Shown piece by piece: positions 47,620 to 57,504 of a stretch of DNA of 64,000 nucleotides (positions are counted from its first letter, which is position 1; every line of letters begins with the position of its first letter). The stretch lies in assembly GCA_011033025.1 (NCBI GenBank), contig WFMF01000096.1, positions 124,001 to 188,000 of the forward strand. Direction: 5' to 3'. This DNA is from Beroe forskalii (lineage: Eukaryota; Ctenophora; Nuda; Beroida; Beroidae). The notes under the pieces were generated by a model that saw only the letters and a program-made list of their open reading frames with translations, was not told the origin of the DNA and searched no databases. The translations under genes and the position numbers were made by a program.

Positions 47620-48010
47620 GAATGTAATATATAGGCTGATTGGGGTGGGTTATGGGTGGAAAGGGGTGAGTCATGAGTCGAAAAGGATGGGTTATGAGTG
47701 GAAAAATATGGGTTACGAGTGTAAAGGGGTGGGTCATAAGTGGAAAAAGGAGGGGTTATGAGTAGAAAGGGGTGGGTTATGAGTGGAAAACGATGGGTTG
47801 TGAGTGTGAAGGGGTGGGTAATGAGTGGAAAGCGATGGGTTATGGGTTGATTGAGGTGGGTAAGAAGTTGGTCGGGGTGGGTAATGAGTTGCTTGGGGTG
47901 GGTTATGAGTTGGTCAGGGTGGGTTATGAGTTGATTGGGATGGGATATGAGTTGATTGGGGTGCGTTAGAAGTAAATAGGGGTGGATTATCAGTGGAAAG
48001 GTATGGGTTA
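47620..48010. repeat. G-rich tandem repeat, unit about 23-24 bp
   Basis: Degenerate units of the type GGGTTATGAGTGGAAAAGG/GATGGGTTATGAGTTGATT. The long minus frame over it (47586-48110, ITHPFPL-like repeats) is repeat-derived, not a gene. Confidence 0.85.
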
Positions 48011-49260
48011 TAAGTAAGCCTAACATACTCCTAAGTAAGCCTATCACACTCCTAAGTGAGCCTATCATACTCCTAAGTGAGCCTATCATACTCCTAAGTA
48101 AGCCTATCACACCCTAATTAAGCTAGTTAGTCTATCACACCCCTAAGTAAGCCTATCACACTCCTGAGTAAGCCAATCACCCTCCTTAGTAAGCCTATGA
48201 CTCTCCTAAGGAAGCCTTTCACACTCCTAAGGAAGCCTTTCACACTCCTAAGTAAGCCTATCACACTCCTTTGTTACCCTAACGCACTCCTAAGAAAGTT
48301 TATTGCCTAGCACACCCCTAAAGCCCTTAGCAAGTTAATTGAAATCCTAAGATAGCATATCATACTCCTGAGTAAGCCTATCACTCTCCTGAGTGAGCCT
48401 CTCACACTCCTAAGTGAGCCAATCACACTCCTAAGTTAGTCTATCACACCCCTAAGTAAGCCTATCACACTCCTAAGTGAGACTATCACACTCCTAAGTT
48501 GGCCTATCACACCTCTGAGTAAGCCTATCACACTCCTGAATAAGCCTGTCACTCACCCCTTAATAACCTTTCCTTATTATCACACACCAATAAGCCTATC
48601 ACACTCCAAATGAGCTTTCACACTCTAATAGGATGCCTATACACCCTGGGGCCCTATCACACTGAATGCCTTTTTCCCCCCTTTATATGCCATCACCCCC
48701 GGGAGTAAGCCTACCACACCCTTAGTGGGCCCATACCTAAGAAACCCTTCTTACTCCAGATTTACCATACTTTCCCTTTGAAGCCAATCACTTGAGTAAG
48801 CCAATCACACTCCATATAACCAAAATTTACCACCCTGAGTCAGCCTATCCTTCCCCAAGTAAGAATTTGAACTGTACAAAATGATATTCAAACAAATTTA
48901 AGCCGACCCCGGTGAACCCTATCACTCCCCTTGTTTATCACACACCAAAAAGGTATCCTCCTAAGTGAGTATCAAAACTTTAAAAATTTTCACATCCAAG
49001 GACCCAAACCCCCCAAGTTAGCCATCACCCCCTTTGTTTTTATCACACTCCAAGAACTATCACACCCTGGGTTTGGGCCCTACCACACCTCTAAGGGGCC
49101 CTTTTGCACTTGGGAGAAAGCCATCACACCCTGAATGCCTTTCCACCCATGAAGCCATCATCCCCATTATTGCTTTTGCCCCCTGTTTTTTACCTATCAC
49201 CCCCCTAAGTAACCCTTTTATCAAACTCCGGGGGCCCAAAAAACAAACTGGGAATTTCCA
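48011..49260. repeat. Tandem repeat, unit about 21 bp, decaying toward the gap
   Basis: Units of AAGCCTATCACACTCCTAAGT are regular to about 48550. They then become increasingly broken, with many indels and homopolymer runs, up to the assembly gap. The decay looks partly like sequencing or consensus error rather than only divergence. Confidence 0.85.
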
Positions 49261-49556
49261 TAACACTGGTTTTTAAAAAATTAGGGGATTAAAATCTTTA
49301 AAGCCCTGGAAAGGCCCTTTAGTAGATCTTTTATTTTTAAGGCCAAACCTGACCTCACAGACAGTATACCCAGTTTAAAACAATATATTTTTTTCGTTAA
49401 TAAAGTGCAGCTATGATGATTTCCCCATCTTCAAAAATACAATTTTATATTTTTTAAAAAATTGTATAACCTTGAAAATTGAGTTTTGATATTGATATAA
49501 TTTTTTTTATTGATTGATAGTACAAAAAAAAATAGTTGTTTGATAAAAAAATTTTG
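49261..49556. other. AT-rich flank of the assembly gap
   Basis: No feature is recognised. Long A/T homopolymers lie next to the gap. Confidence 0.4.
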
Positions 49557-49656
49557 NNNNNNNNNNNNNNNNNNNNNNNNNNNNNNNNNNNNNNNNNNNN
49601 NNNNNNNNNNNNNNNNNNNNNNNNNNNNNNNNNNNNNNNNNNNNNNNNNNNNNNNN
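49557..49656. other. Assembly gap (100 N)
   Basis: Exactly 100 consecutive Ns, the usual placeholder for a gap of unknown size. Order and distance across this point are not guaranteed, and reading frames running through it are meaningless. Confidence 0.99.
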
Positions 49657-50355
49657 GAAATTTGTACATACTACCTCAACTGTGTTAACCATGCTAACAA
49701 CCAATCATAATCAATAATGCAACAAAATTAGGCAACAAAACAAGGCAACAAATATCTCAGGAAATAACAATCCAATTGCTACGACATTAAAGCAATCGAT
49801 GCAATTTGAGTTATGGGACTAGCTACTGAATCGTCAAAGTTCTTTTCGAAGAAATGTGTTGAATGAATTCCAATATTATAAAGTATAAACCATTGAATCA
49901 TGAGGACTGATCAAAAATTATCTCGGAGTAAAAACCATTTTTATTAACCATTAATTATATCACCAAAGAAGCGTAATCATAAGTAGGCAAACGCGTATGA
50001 GGAGTCGACTGCGAACGAAACAAGACTCAAGTAAAATTAAATGAAATAAAAGCTTCGCGCAAAATCTCAAATGTACGAAACATGCGCGGCGTTCATAAAC
50101 ACGTGAAACCTACGCGCCTCCACAAAGTTATGATTTCTTCGTGATTTCTTCTTATCTTATTACGAGGAGGGAAATTAAGCGCCTACATACGGGAATAGTG
50201 GAAAACAAGAACTGTGCCGCCGTGCCGGCAGGCGCAATTCTTGTTATAATTAATTCATTGAATCTGGTAGTGCAATAGTCACTTAAAAATGAATCGATTT
50301 TTAAAATTATTGTCTTCGGAATTTCTATAAAATGATCTACAAATTTGAGATAATT
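49657..50355. other. Intergenic or 3'-flanking sequence
   Basis: AT-rich sequence with no feature recognised. It lies downstream (minus strand) of the coiled-coil terminal exon and may contain its 3' UTR. Confidence 0.35.
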
Positions 50356-50439
50356 TCATCTGAAATGTTTCAATTTTCTCTTCAGTTCCGCATTTTCTTC
50401 CGTAAGTTCAGCGTTTTTAGAGGACAGAAATACGGAATC
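50356..50439 (-). CDS. Terminal coding exon with leucine-zipper-like tail
   Basis: The minus strand has an acceptor (GTGCGTGCAG|GATTCC) followed by 27 codons and a TGA. The frame is in phase 0 and includes SKNAELTEENAELKRKLKHF, a heptad-like coiled-coil end. It fits a last exon. It may belong to the kinesin-like gene upstream (phase 0 is compatible with that gene's last resolved junction) or to another gene lost in the low-quality stretch in between. Family unknown. Confidence 0.4.
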   Translation of the reverse strand, partial: DSVFLSSKNAELTEENAELKRKLKHFR

Positions 50440-51959
50440 CTGCACGCACGCGGGGGGTTTCCCTGATCCAGCAGTGGTGCGTTTCGTCTCAAACCCAAAT
50501 TGCCAAGGGGGAGGGGGTTTCCCTTTTGTTCCTTTTAAATGCAGGGGATTGGGGGCATTTTGTTTTTTAAGTTTTGGTTTTAAATATAAATGGTTTCATT
50601 GAAGGGATTTCCCCATTTTCCAAGAGCGTTTCCTACTTTTTGTTTCTAAGTTGGGGGAAGTTTCTTTTTAAATTGAATTAAACTACTAATGGCCGACCCT
50701 CGAGCCCAAAAAAAATGAAAGCACCTAAAATTAATCAACCCGGGAAAAAAACCTGAAGACAGTAAAATACGGAAATTTTCCCAAATTTAAAATCAATTAG
50801 AAGATTTAAATAACATAACTAGTGCCAACCCCGCTTGCCCACTTCAACCACTAACCAACCAGGACTTTTTTTGCCGTTAGCCTAAAACCCCCTGAAAGCT
50901 GCCAAAAAAACCCTACCTTATCTTCTATTCAAAACAGCATCGTTTGGGCAAAATCAGACTAAAACCTACTGTCAATATATAAAATAATTCCCCAAAACAA
51001 CCCCTGTTAAGAACCCAACTTTTAAGTTTGGTAGAAATGATGCAATTTTATGGTCCCCGGGGGTTTGGGGCCGTAATTTTCCTGTTCTCATTCCCCGCCT
51101 GAAAAACATTGATGAAGATGGAGCGGGGCCGGTGTGCTTCTGAGCAGTTTTTTGGGGTTGGGCAGGAGACCCTTGGGAGGCTGAAAACCCAGCTGAAGAG
51201 GTGGGGAGCCTTTTTTAAAAAACTACATTTTCTCTGAAATATTATATAGCTATAGGTTTCCCTATCATTTAGGGTGAATATCTTCAAACCCTTTCATATG
51301 TCCCTCGGACCTCTGATCCCCTTGGACTCTCCTTCTCCTCATCCAGGAAGAGTTTGTTATCTTTTTGGGGTGGTTCAGCCGCCCTCTTCATCATCATTCA
51401 TGAAGTTACCACACCTCTCCCCTTTGGGATCTCCCCGGTTCCTAAGGGTGGGTGAATGTAGTCAATAATATCCCTTATCAAAAGTAATAATTATAACGCA
51501 TTTTTTTAGGGGAGGGGGTTTTGGTTCAATTTTGGGGGACAGGGAGAAATTTAGGGCTGGTTTTGAGATTAAAATACTTTGAAACATGATCAAGTCTTCC
51601 TGCTTTTGAATCAGCAAAGGAGTATTACCCTGAGTTTATCCACCCTTAAATTCTCTTTTCCTTTTTCTCTTTCTGTTTTACATCTTGAGAGTGGAATCCC
51701 CCCGCTTCCAGCACTCTCACCTGGTTGGTTTTTAAAAGTTTCGTTTTTGATCCCAGACTGCCCCCCTGAGAGTGTCCTGTCCCGGGGGGTCTTACCCAAC
51801 ATCTTTTCCTTATGTTTTGACATAGGGAAATAGGGTGTGGGGAGAAGTCTCTGTTATCCCCTCCAACCTCCCGCAAAATATACTTTTCTTTTAGGCAGAG
51901 GGGGGGGAGGAAGGATTCCCGAAATTGGGGGCCCCCCACTTTTAAATTTTCATTGCTTA
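50440..51959 (-). other. Error-rich stretch, probably hiding exons
   Basis: Homopolymers are expanded (runs of G, C, T and A such as GGGGGGG, CCCCCC, TTTTTTT) and composition shifts sharply from neighbouring sequence. Minus-strand fragments look coding in changing frames (MLGKTPRDRTLSGGQSGIKN near 51.8 kb, NFMNDDEE near 51.4 kb). I infer that further exons of the kinesin-like gene lie here but are broken by consensus errors. Confidence 0.45.
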
Positions 51960-54900
51960 GCGGCTTTCCTCCGCAAGACTACTGGCTCTCTCCCGCTCCG
52001 GCCACTGGAGCCGCTTTACGGCGGACAAAGCCGCCATGCTGCTCTCCAGCTCTGCAACGTCTTCCTGACATAAGTGTTACTTGAATTTGGGAAATAGGTT
52101 CATGATTATTCATCGACCTCCGTTAAACCGAGCAATAATTGTTGTGCAGCGCATTCAGCTATTCAATGATAGTTCAAAGATGAAAATTATTGAAGTCATT
52201 GAAACAAATATTTCAAACTGATTTAAAGCAATTCCACAACCCAGGCACGGTGTGACGCAAACCTTTGGGAGTTTGGCAGTTTCTCAGAGTTCTGTGAGAC
52301 CAACCTTGGGAGTTTCCCTGATCTCTATGCCACGAACCTTAGGGAGTTTTCCTGAGTTGTTGTGTGACATGATGTTGTTTCTGGAGGTTGCTACCCGTTT
52401 CCTCAGCTCTGCGATCAGCTCCTGAGGGTCTAGGGTCCGGGACTTAGGCTCCACCTCAATCTCCTTGAACTTCATGAGTAGGTTGACCGTGTCCGTGGTA
52501 ACGCCTAAGCTAGGTGGGATCAGTGTGAAAACGTCATTTCAGGTAGTCTTCTCCAAAAAATAAACCAATAGTTCATGTGGAAGCCCCATTCGAAAGTTCC
52601 TTGAAATACTTCAAATTCAATGTGGCGTCCTCAGAAAATTAAACCCAGCTCGGCGTAGTAGCAATTCAGTATTTTACGATCTAACTGTCTGAACCACCTA
52701 TTTCCGTGACTGATCCTACCTCTGTGAAGATGAGGAGACGTGACCTATAACACCGAGATAAGACGACCTGTCCAGGAGAGGCTTGAGAATCTGTGTCAAC
52801 TTGCTTCCCACGTGACCTGATGTCATGGATACGTTATCAGTAGTCATGGATACGTTATCAGTAGTCATGGATACGTTATCAGTAGTCATGGATACGTTAT
52901 CAGTAGTCATGGATACGTTATCAGTTATCATGGATACGTTATCAGTAGTCATGGATACGTTATCAGTAGTCATGGATACGTTATCTGTAGTCATGGATTC
53001 GTAATCAGTAATAAAGGAGCTTCGTTTAATCAGTAGTCATGGATACGTAATCAGTAGTCATCGATAGTGGATACGTTATCAGTAGTCCTGGATACGTTAT
53101 CTACTATATCGATTTGTTGTGAAAAAGTAATTCAACGAGTGATTAAACGAAAGATGCCATGGTGAAATAAGAATTAGATTTCTGGAGATACGGGTTGAAA
53201 GGCAATGTCAGTTTAAGAACTAACTATATATTCTTAACCTTTACTTTACTTTTAAAACCTACTAATGAACTCACTACCCTACTTTGTCTCCTTTTACAAC
53301 ATATTTTTACAATCTCCTACCACTAAAGTTGTGCTGTACCGGTTTGTCTCTTGGCAGCCCCGCTCTCCAGTACCACACTCTGCAGACTGGTCAGACTGTT
53401 CGACACATCGTGGTCCTTGGAGTGGTTCAGACCGGCCACGTTGAAGAAAAAGATCTGACTCCTCACTAAACGCTGTTCTTTGGTCTTGTGCTCACAGGTG
53501 ATCTTAAAGATCACATGTGATTTGGTGCCGGGGATGCTCTGTTCTAACTCCAGTATCTTACGGACTTTGTTGCCTTGGAAATAAGTCGTAAAATCATAAC
53601 GGGGTGCTGCAGTTTCAGAAATTCAGAAAGTACTAGAAGTTTTACTTAATTATCTCTGAATTTTACATTTATGTCCTCAAGATACCAAGAAAATTAGAGG
53701 AGTGTTTACCTTGGTCAAAAAGTCGCATAAGATCTGGCTTTGACTTGACATGAATCTCTGACAGTTCCTCAAAGTATTGCCCGAAGTTAGGATGAGATTT
53801 CACCTGAAACACATATGTTTTTTGGTCATAAAAATGGCATTTTAAAACAATTGCTGACTTCAGATAATTTTGTAAGAATCTACTTATTTAGTAAAATAAT
53901 ATGTGTTGCACGTGGATGTATAGTTGCTAGATCGACAGATCAATAAAACGCACATACAAATTTCAGTCGGCGTTCTCATTGAACTCACGACACCTACATT
54001 TAATTAGAGTATTTGAAAGTACCTTGATATCCTGATCAGCTGGGTTGAGCAAGTCTGTAAACTTCTCCTGATAGATATTGAGATAGGAGACCCCCACGAA
54101 GTGATGCTGCTTCTCCACATGGCTAAACACTGAGTCAGCAGTCAGAGCTACCAGTCCCTGTTGCTGAGCTGACGAGGGGGAGGCAAGCGAGTGGGACTTA
54201 CCACTCTTACTCTGACCAACACACAGGATCCCAACGTTGATACCACGTGATATGCCCTGATGGAATGTTTACTGGGTTAAGATTTACCAATATTACTCTG
54301 AGCAAAAGCTCAAAAGACAGGGTCCTAACCCTTATAGATTTCTTGAGTTTAGTGTTGCGAATGTCTGATTGATCACTTTGATCTAGAATCTAGGCATTAT
54401 TTGTAGAATGCTGATTATCGGTGAGCAATGGAACACAAATATTTGGATTTCGGTTCCAGTCTTCTCAACTTAATGCCCCTAGTCAATCAGTCTGAATGAA
54501 GGAGGTTTTCAAAATTACAACTCAATAATGGTTGAATATGTCGCTATTGTTGCATAATATGTTTTAATTCAGGAACAATGGAACTATGGTTACCATGGTA
54601 GATTGGGAAATCCATAACGTTTCTATACGAATTAATTTCAGTTCCGAACATTATCCTATACCCCAAGTTATATTGTTAGAGACCATAAGTATATAGTATG
54701 AAAAAGACACAAATATTAAATCATTAAGTAGTAACGGTCGCAAACCCAAGCAAAACAAGTAAAAGCAAAAGTAAAACTAGGCAGTAAACCTGTAACACAA
54801 GGGTCGTGCAAATGCAAGTAAAAGCAAAAGCAAAACTAGGCCGAAAACCTGTAAGACCAGGGTCATGAGATGGTCGGTGTAGATCTTCTCAGAAGAGACA

Positions 54901-55272
54901 TCAGGGCCATATCCAGGAAGGGGGTAGGTTTTATCATTAACTGAAAGATCGGGGTTACAGCGATAGTGGGTAGTGGAAAGTCAGAGTTAGGAGTACAGGA
55001 ATAGTGGAAATTAGAAGCCAGTACATTAGAGAAGTATTGGATCTTAGAGAGCTGTGCAACCGCCTCGACTGCGTCTCGGCAGTTACTTGCACTGTGAGAA
55101 GGCATCAGTTTAATACAACCCAATAAAACTATAAAGCTATAAAACACAATATGGGGAAAAGTTTAGGAAAACCTGTAATCCTGTCTTGTGAGCATTTCAC
55201 CACATTCCTGTCTTTCTGTTCAGCCTCTGTTGCTGGTCTGACCCTCACTAACACAGGTATTCGTTCAGACAT
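51960..55272 (-). CDS. Divergent kinesin-like motor protein, 3' part unresolved
   Basis: Kinesin motor-domain gene. Seven motor exons join in phase by GT/AG: 55173-55272, 54849-54940, 54023-54256, 53710-53803, 53340-53606, 52720-52816 and 52305 (or 52338)-52509; an eighth (51960-52064, EDVAELESSMAAL) is probable. Start chosen at the ATG giving MSERIPVLVRVRP, the kinesin beta-1 strand. The P-loop is GQSKSGKS (canonical GQTGSGKT), followed by VSYLNIYQEKFTDLLNP. Switch I is degraded (GTKSH for SSRSH), and switch II reads FFNVAGLN where DLAGSE is usual. SKLTQILKPLL and LIAELRKRV mark the end of the motor. ATP binding may persist, but hydrolysis and microtubule stepping are doubtful (inference). 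A minisatellite abuts exon 6. Subfamily not recognised; the tail is lost in error-rich sequence. Confidence 0.8.
52822..53101. repeat. 21-bp minisatellite at a kinesin splice acceptor
   Basis: The unit ATGACTACTGATAACGTATC+C (minus strand) repeats about nine times almost perfectly at 52822-52995, then with indels to about 53101. It is in frame with the following exon and would read MTTDNVS. However, the phase-matched acceptor (ATGACATCAG|GTCACG, exon start 52816) lies immediately after it, so I place it in the intron. Confidence 0.9.
54735..54872 (-). repeat. Tandem duplication covering the exon 2 donor
   Basis: The segment GTAAAAGCAAAAG..AAAACTAGGC..AAACCTGTAA..GGGTC occurs twice about 62 bp apart (about 54758-54808 and 54818-54872). 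The copy at 54849-54872 includes the last bases of kinesin exon 2 and its donor, so a second donor-like site sits just inside intron 2. Confidence 0.6.
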
Positions 55273-56483
55273 AATACCAACTTTAGTTCTTCCAACGATT
55301 GATGGAACTACACTGCATTTCAAGTAACATCCGTCATACTTCTAGCTATAGGATGGACATGCAATTAGTCAGTTATCAGCAGTTTGTAAATTAAACTGAG
55401 ACCCATTGAAACATCTTTCGCTCCAATGAGTTCCATTTATCTAGTTTAAATCCCGTATCTGATAATAAATTTGATATCGAGTGGAAAATTACGTTTGAAA
55501 TTAAATGAAACCCTGCAAGATGCTGATGAACTGCAGATCCTTATATATACCACGCCTGTTTAGCACTCCTAATTCATGACTATAGACTTAGGGAGTAAGA
55601 TAAAAACGTTTAAATGATACGACACGTTCTAGCAAAGTATTGTAAAGTTCCTTCACTTTTCATGTGCATATCATGCATGTTCTCGCATATCGTTTCTTTT
55701 ATAAACTCGGGTTCGCCTCGTTCGAATATGCTCTATGAAAAATCTCATGCTGTCCAATATTTAGATCAAACCTTTTCATTCTCAAGTTAAAAGCAGGAAA
55801 CACCCGATCCGCTGGAGGGCGTTCCACGGCTCACAAAGAGTATTAAGACCGTGTTAAAATAGACTAAAGAGGTCAGTACGAGGGAATGAAAGAAGGAACA
55901 TCTCACTCTATTGTTGTCAATGCTCTACATACAGTCTCCTGATATGAGGAGCTTTAGAAATTAATGTGGTGGAAATTATTGACGTCAATTGTTGCTATGA
56001 CAACGGTATACACATGGTAATTAGGAACCACCTCAACCCATATAGTAGTTACATAGGGAGCCTCACTGTGATATATGGCTGTAGTGTAAGGAAGTAAGTA
56101 ATTAGGTGTAGGGTATTATGTGAGTATGTGTTGTTTAAGGAGTACTTTATTATTCTCTTTTGACTCAATGGTACACGTGCAAATGGAAACGATGTGGTTC
56201 TTTAATAACGATGTGGTTTCCATTTGTACGTGTACCATTTATCGACGGGCAACGATGCAGGAGAATAAATAAAGTACTCATGAATTGCAATCATGCGACT
56301 CTTATTCAACGACCCGATCCGTGAAATCAGTATGTGCTGTATTTGAGAAAAACCTAGTACCTACACTATTACAGTAGGTACCTACTGAGCTGGAAACCCT
56401 ACAAGTCCTCAGTACACTATGAGAAAATCTGCGCTTGCAAGTAAATAAAAAAATCAATTCAAAATTTAGGAAAACAATAAATT
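55273..56483. other. Interval between the kinesin and PRDM genes
   Basis: About 1.2 kb between two minus-strand genes. It should hold the kinesin promoter and the PRDM 3' flank. It contains a near-perfect 24-bp hairpin at 56167-56239, described separately. No other feature was recognised. Confidence 0.5.
56167..56239. repeat. 24-bp stem hairpin, possible small-RNA precursor
   Basis: AATGGTACACGTGCAAATGG+AAAC (56167-56190) pairs with 56216-56239 with a single mismatch around a 25-nt loop. The loop edges contain the direct repeat AACGATGTGGTT. It could be a miniature inverted repeat or a pre-miRNA-like hairpin; sequence alone cannot say which. Confidence 0.6.
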
Positions 56484-56489
56484 TTTATT
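56484..56489 (-). terminator. Candidate poly(A) signal of the PRDM gene
   Basis: AATAAA on the minus strand, about 225 nt after the PRDM stop codon and just beyond the duplicated finger segment. Motif match only. Confidence 0.45.
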
Positions 56490-56549
56490 CACTCCATAAC
56501 ATTATTATATGAAAAATGACCTGACATAAAAATGAATGAATAATTTTCA

Positions 56550-56675
56550 TTTACAGGATATTTCGTGTCTTGATTTATCACCAGTAAACCTAAACATTCT
56601 ACTACAATACGAGCAGGAAAATGGTTTCTCACCAGTTTGTATATACGGTTGTGTCTTCTCAAACCACCCGATTTC
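56550..56675 (-). pseudogene. Decayed duplicate of the last zinc finger in the 3' flank
   Basis: This segment duplicates 56722-56850, about 172 bp away. Read in frame it encodes TGEKPFSCSYC..MFRFTGD and a stop, closely matching the ninth finger. Before it, SGGLRRHNRI matches the helix of finger 8, but a 2-nt insertion (CGTATATACAAACT against CGTATACACACT) shifts the frame between them. It lies after the functional stop, so it is probably not translated. Confidence 0.8.
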
Positions 56676-56713
56676 AAAAAGTTACCAGGAACGAATATCC
56701 TAATATTGACATT

Positions 56714-57504
56714 TTATTTGCTTTTACAGATTATTTCGTGTTTAGATTTATCACCAGTAAACCTAAATTTCTTACTACAATACGTGCAGGAGAAAGGTTT
56801 CTCACCAGTGTGTATACGCATGTGTCTCCTCAAAGTACCCAACCGTTTAAACCCCTTATCACAAACACTACACTTGTGTGGTCTGTAACCAGTGTGAGTT
56901 AGGTGGTGTCGTGCTAAATCACTAGCTGAAGAAAACCTCTTGTTACAGTACTCACACTGGTGAGGTGCACTGTCTTTACTGTGTGTCAGTTTGTGACGTG
57001 TGAGATAGTAGGAGTCACTAAACGACATAGGACAGGTATCACACTGGTACTGTTGTACGGGATGATCGGATCTAATGTGTTGGTACAGTGCTTCCTGTGA
57101 TGTTCTCTTCACACCACACTTCATGTAATGACACTTGTACACCTTGTTAGTGTGATGAGTATTAACATGAATAGTTAGACGAGTCTGCTGTGAAGCAGTA
57201 TAGTTACAGTGCGTACACCTGAACATCTTTTCACCTGAGTGTATTGTCATATGTCTTTTCATGTGTCCAGAGCAATCAGTACGGTAGTGACAGTAGGGAC
57301 AAGATAACCGCTTTATCTTTTCGTGTACAGTTCTGATGTGTCTGCGTAGATTATCACTCGTAGTAAATGGTTTACCGCACGTGGTGCACGCAAACTTCTT
57401 TTCCTTTACATCCTGCCGTTCCTTTCGCGTACCACAATTGTGTTGTTGTAGTTCACAATCATTCTTGAAGAGCTTGAAGCATTGCAAACAGTGAAATTTG
57501 TCAC
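56714..57504 (-). CDS. PRDM C-terminal exon: nine C2H2-type zinc fingers
   Basis: Acceptor TTGCTTTCAG|GTGAC at 57505; frame runs to TAA at 56714. Fingers 2-8 are regular C2H2 (for example CTTCGKPFTTSDNLRRHIRT). Finger 1 (CLQCFKLFKNDCELQQHNC) and finger 9 (CTYCSKKFRFTGDKSKHEIIC) use cysteine at the last position. TGEKP linkers are few (HSGEK, HTGEKP). Fingers are clearly different from each other, unlike the homogenised array of vertebrate PRDM9. Phase 1 joins it to the last SET exon. Confidence 0.93.

Noticed and set aside
47586-48110. 174-codon minus-strand frame of ITHPFPL-like repeats
   Set aside because: Translation of a 23-24-bp tandem repeat. No signal, start context or unique sequence beyond it.
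52716-52994. Reading the 21-bp minisatellite as part of the kinesin protein
   Set aside because: The phase-1 donor at 53340 joins in frame to the acceptor just after the repeat (exon start 52816). Including the repeat needs an upstream acceptor that I could not find.
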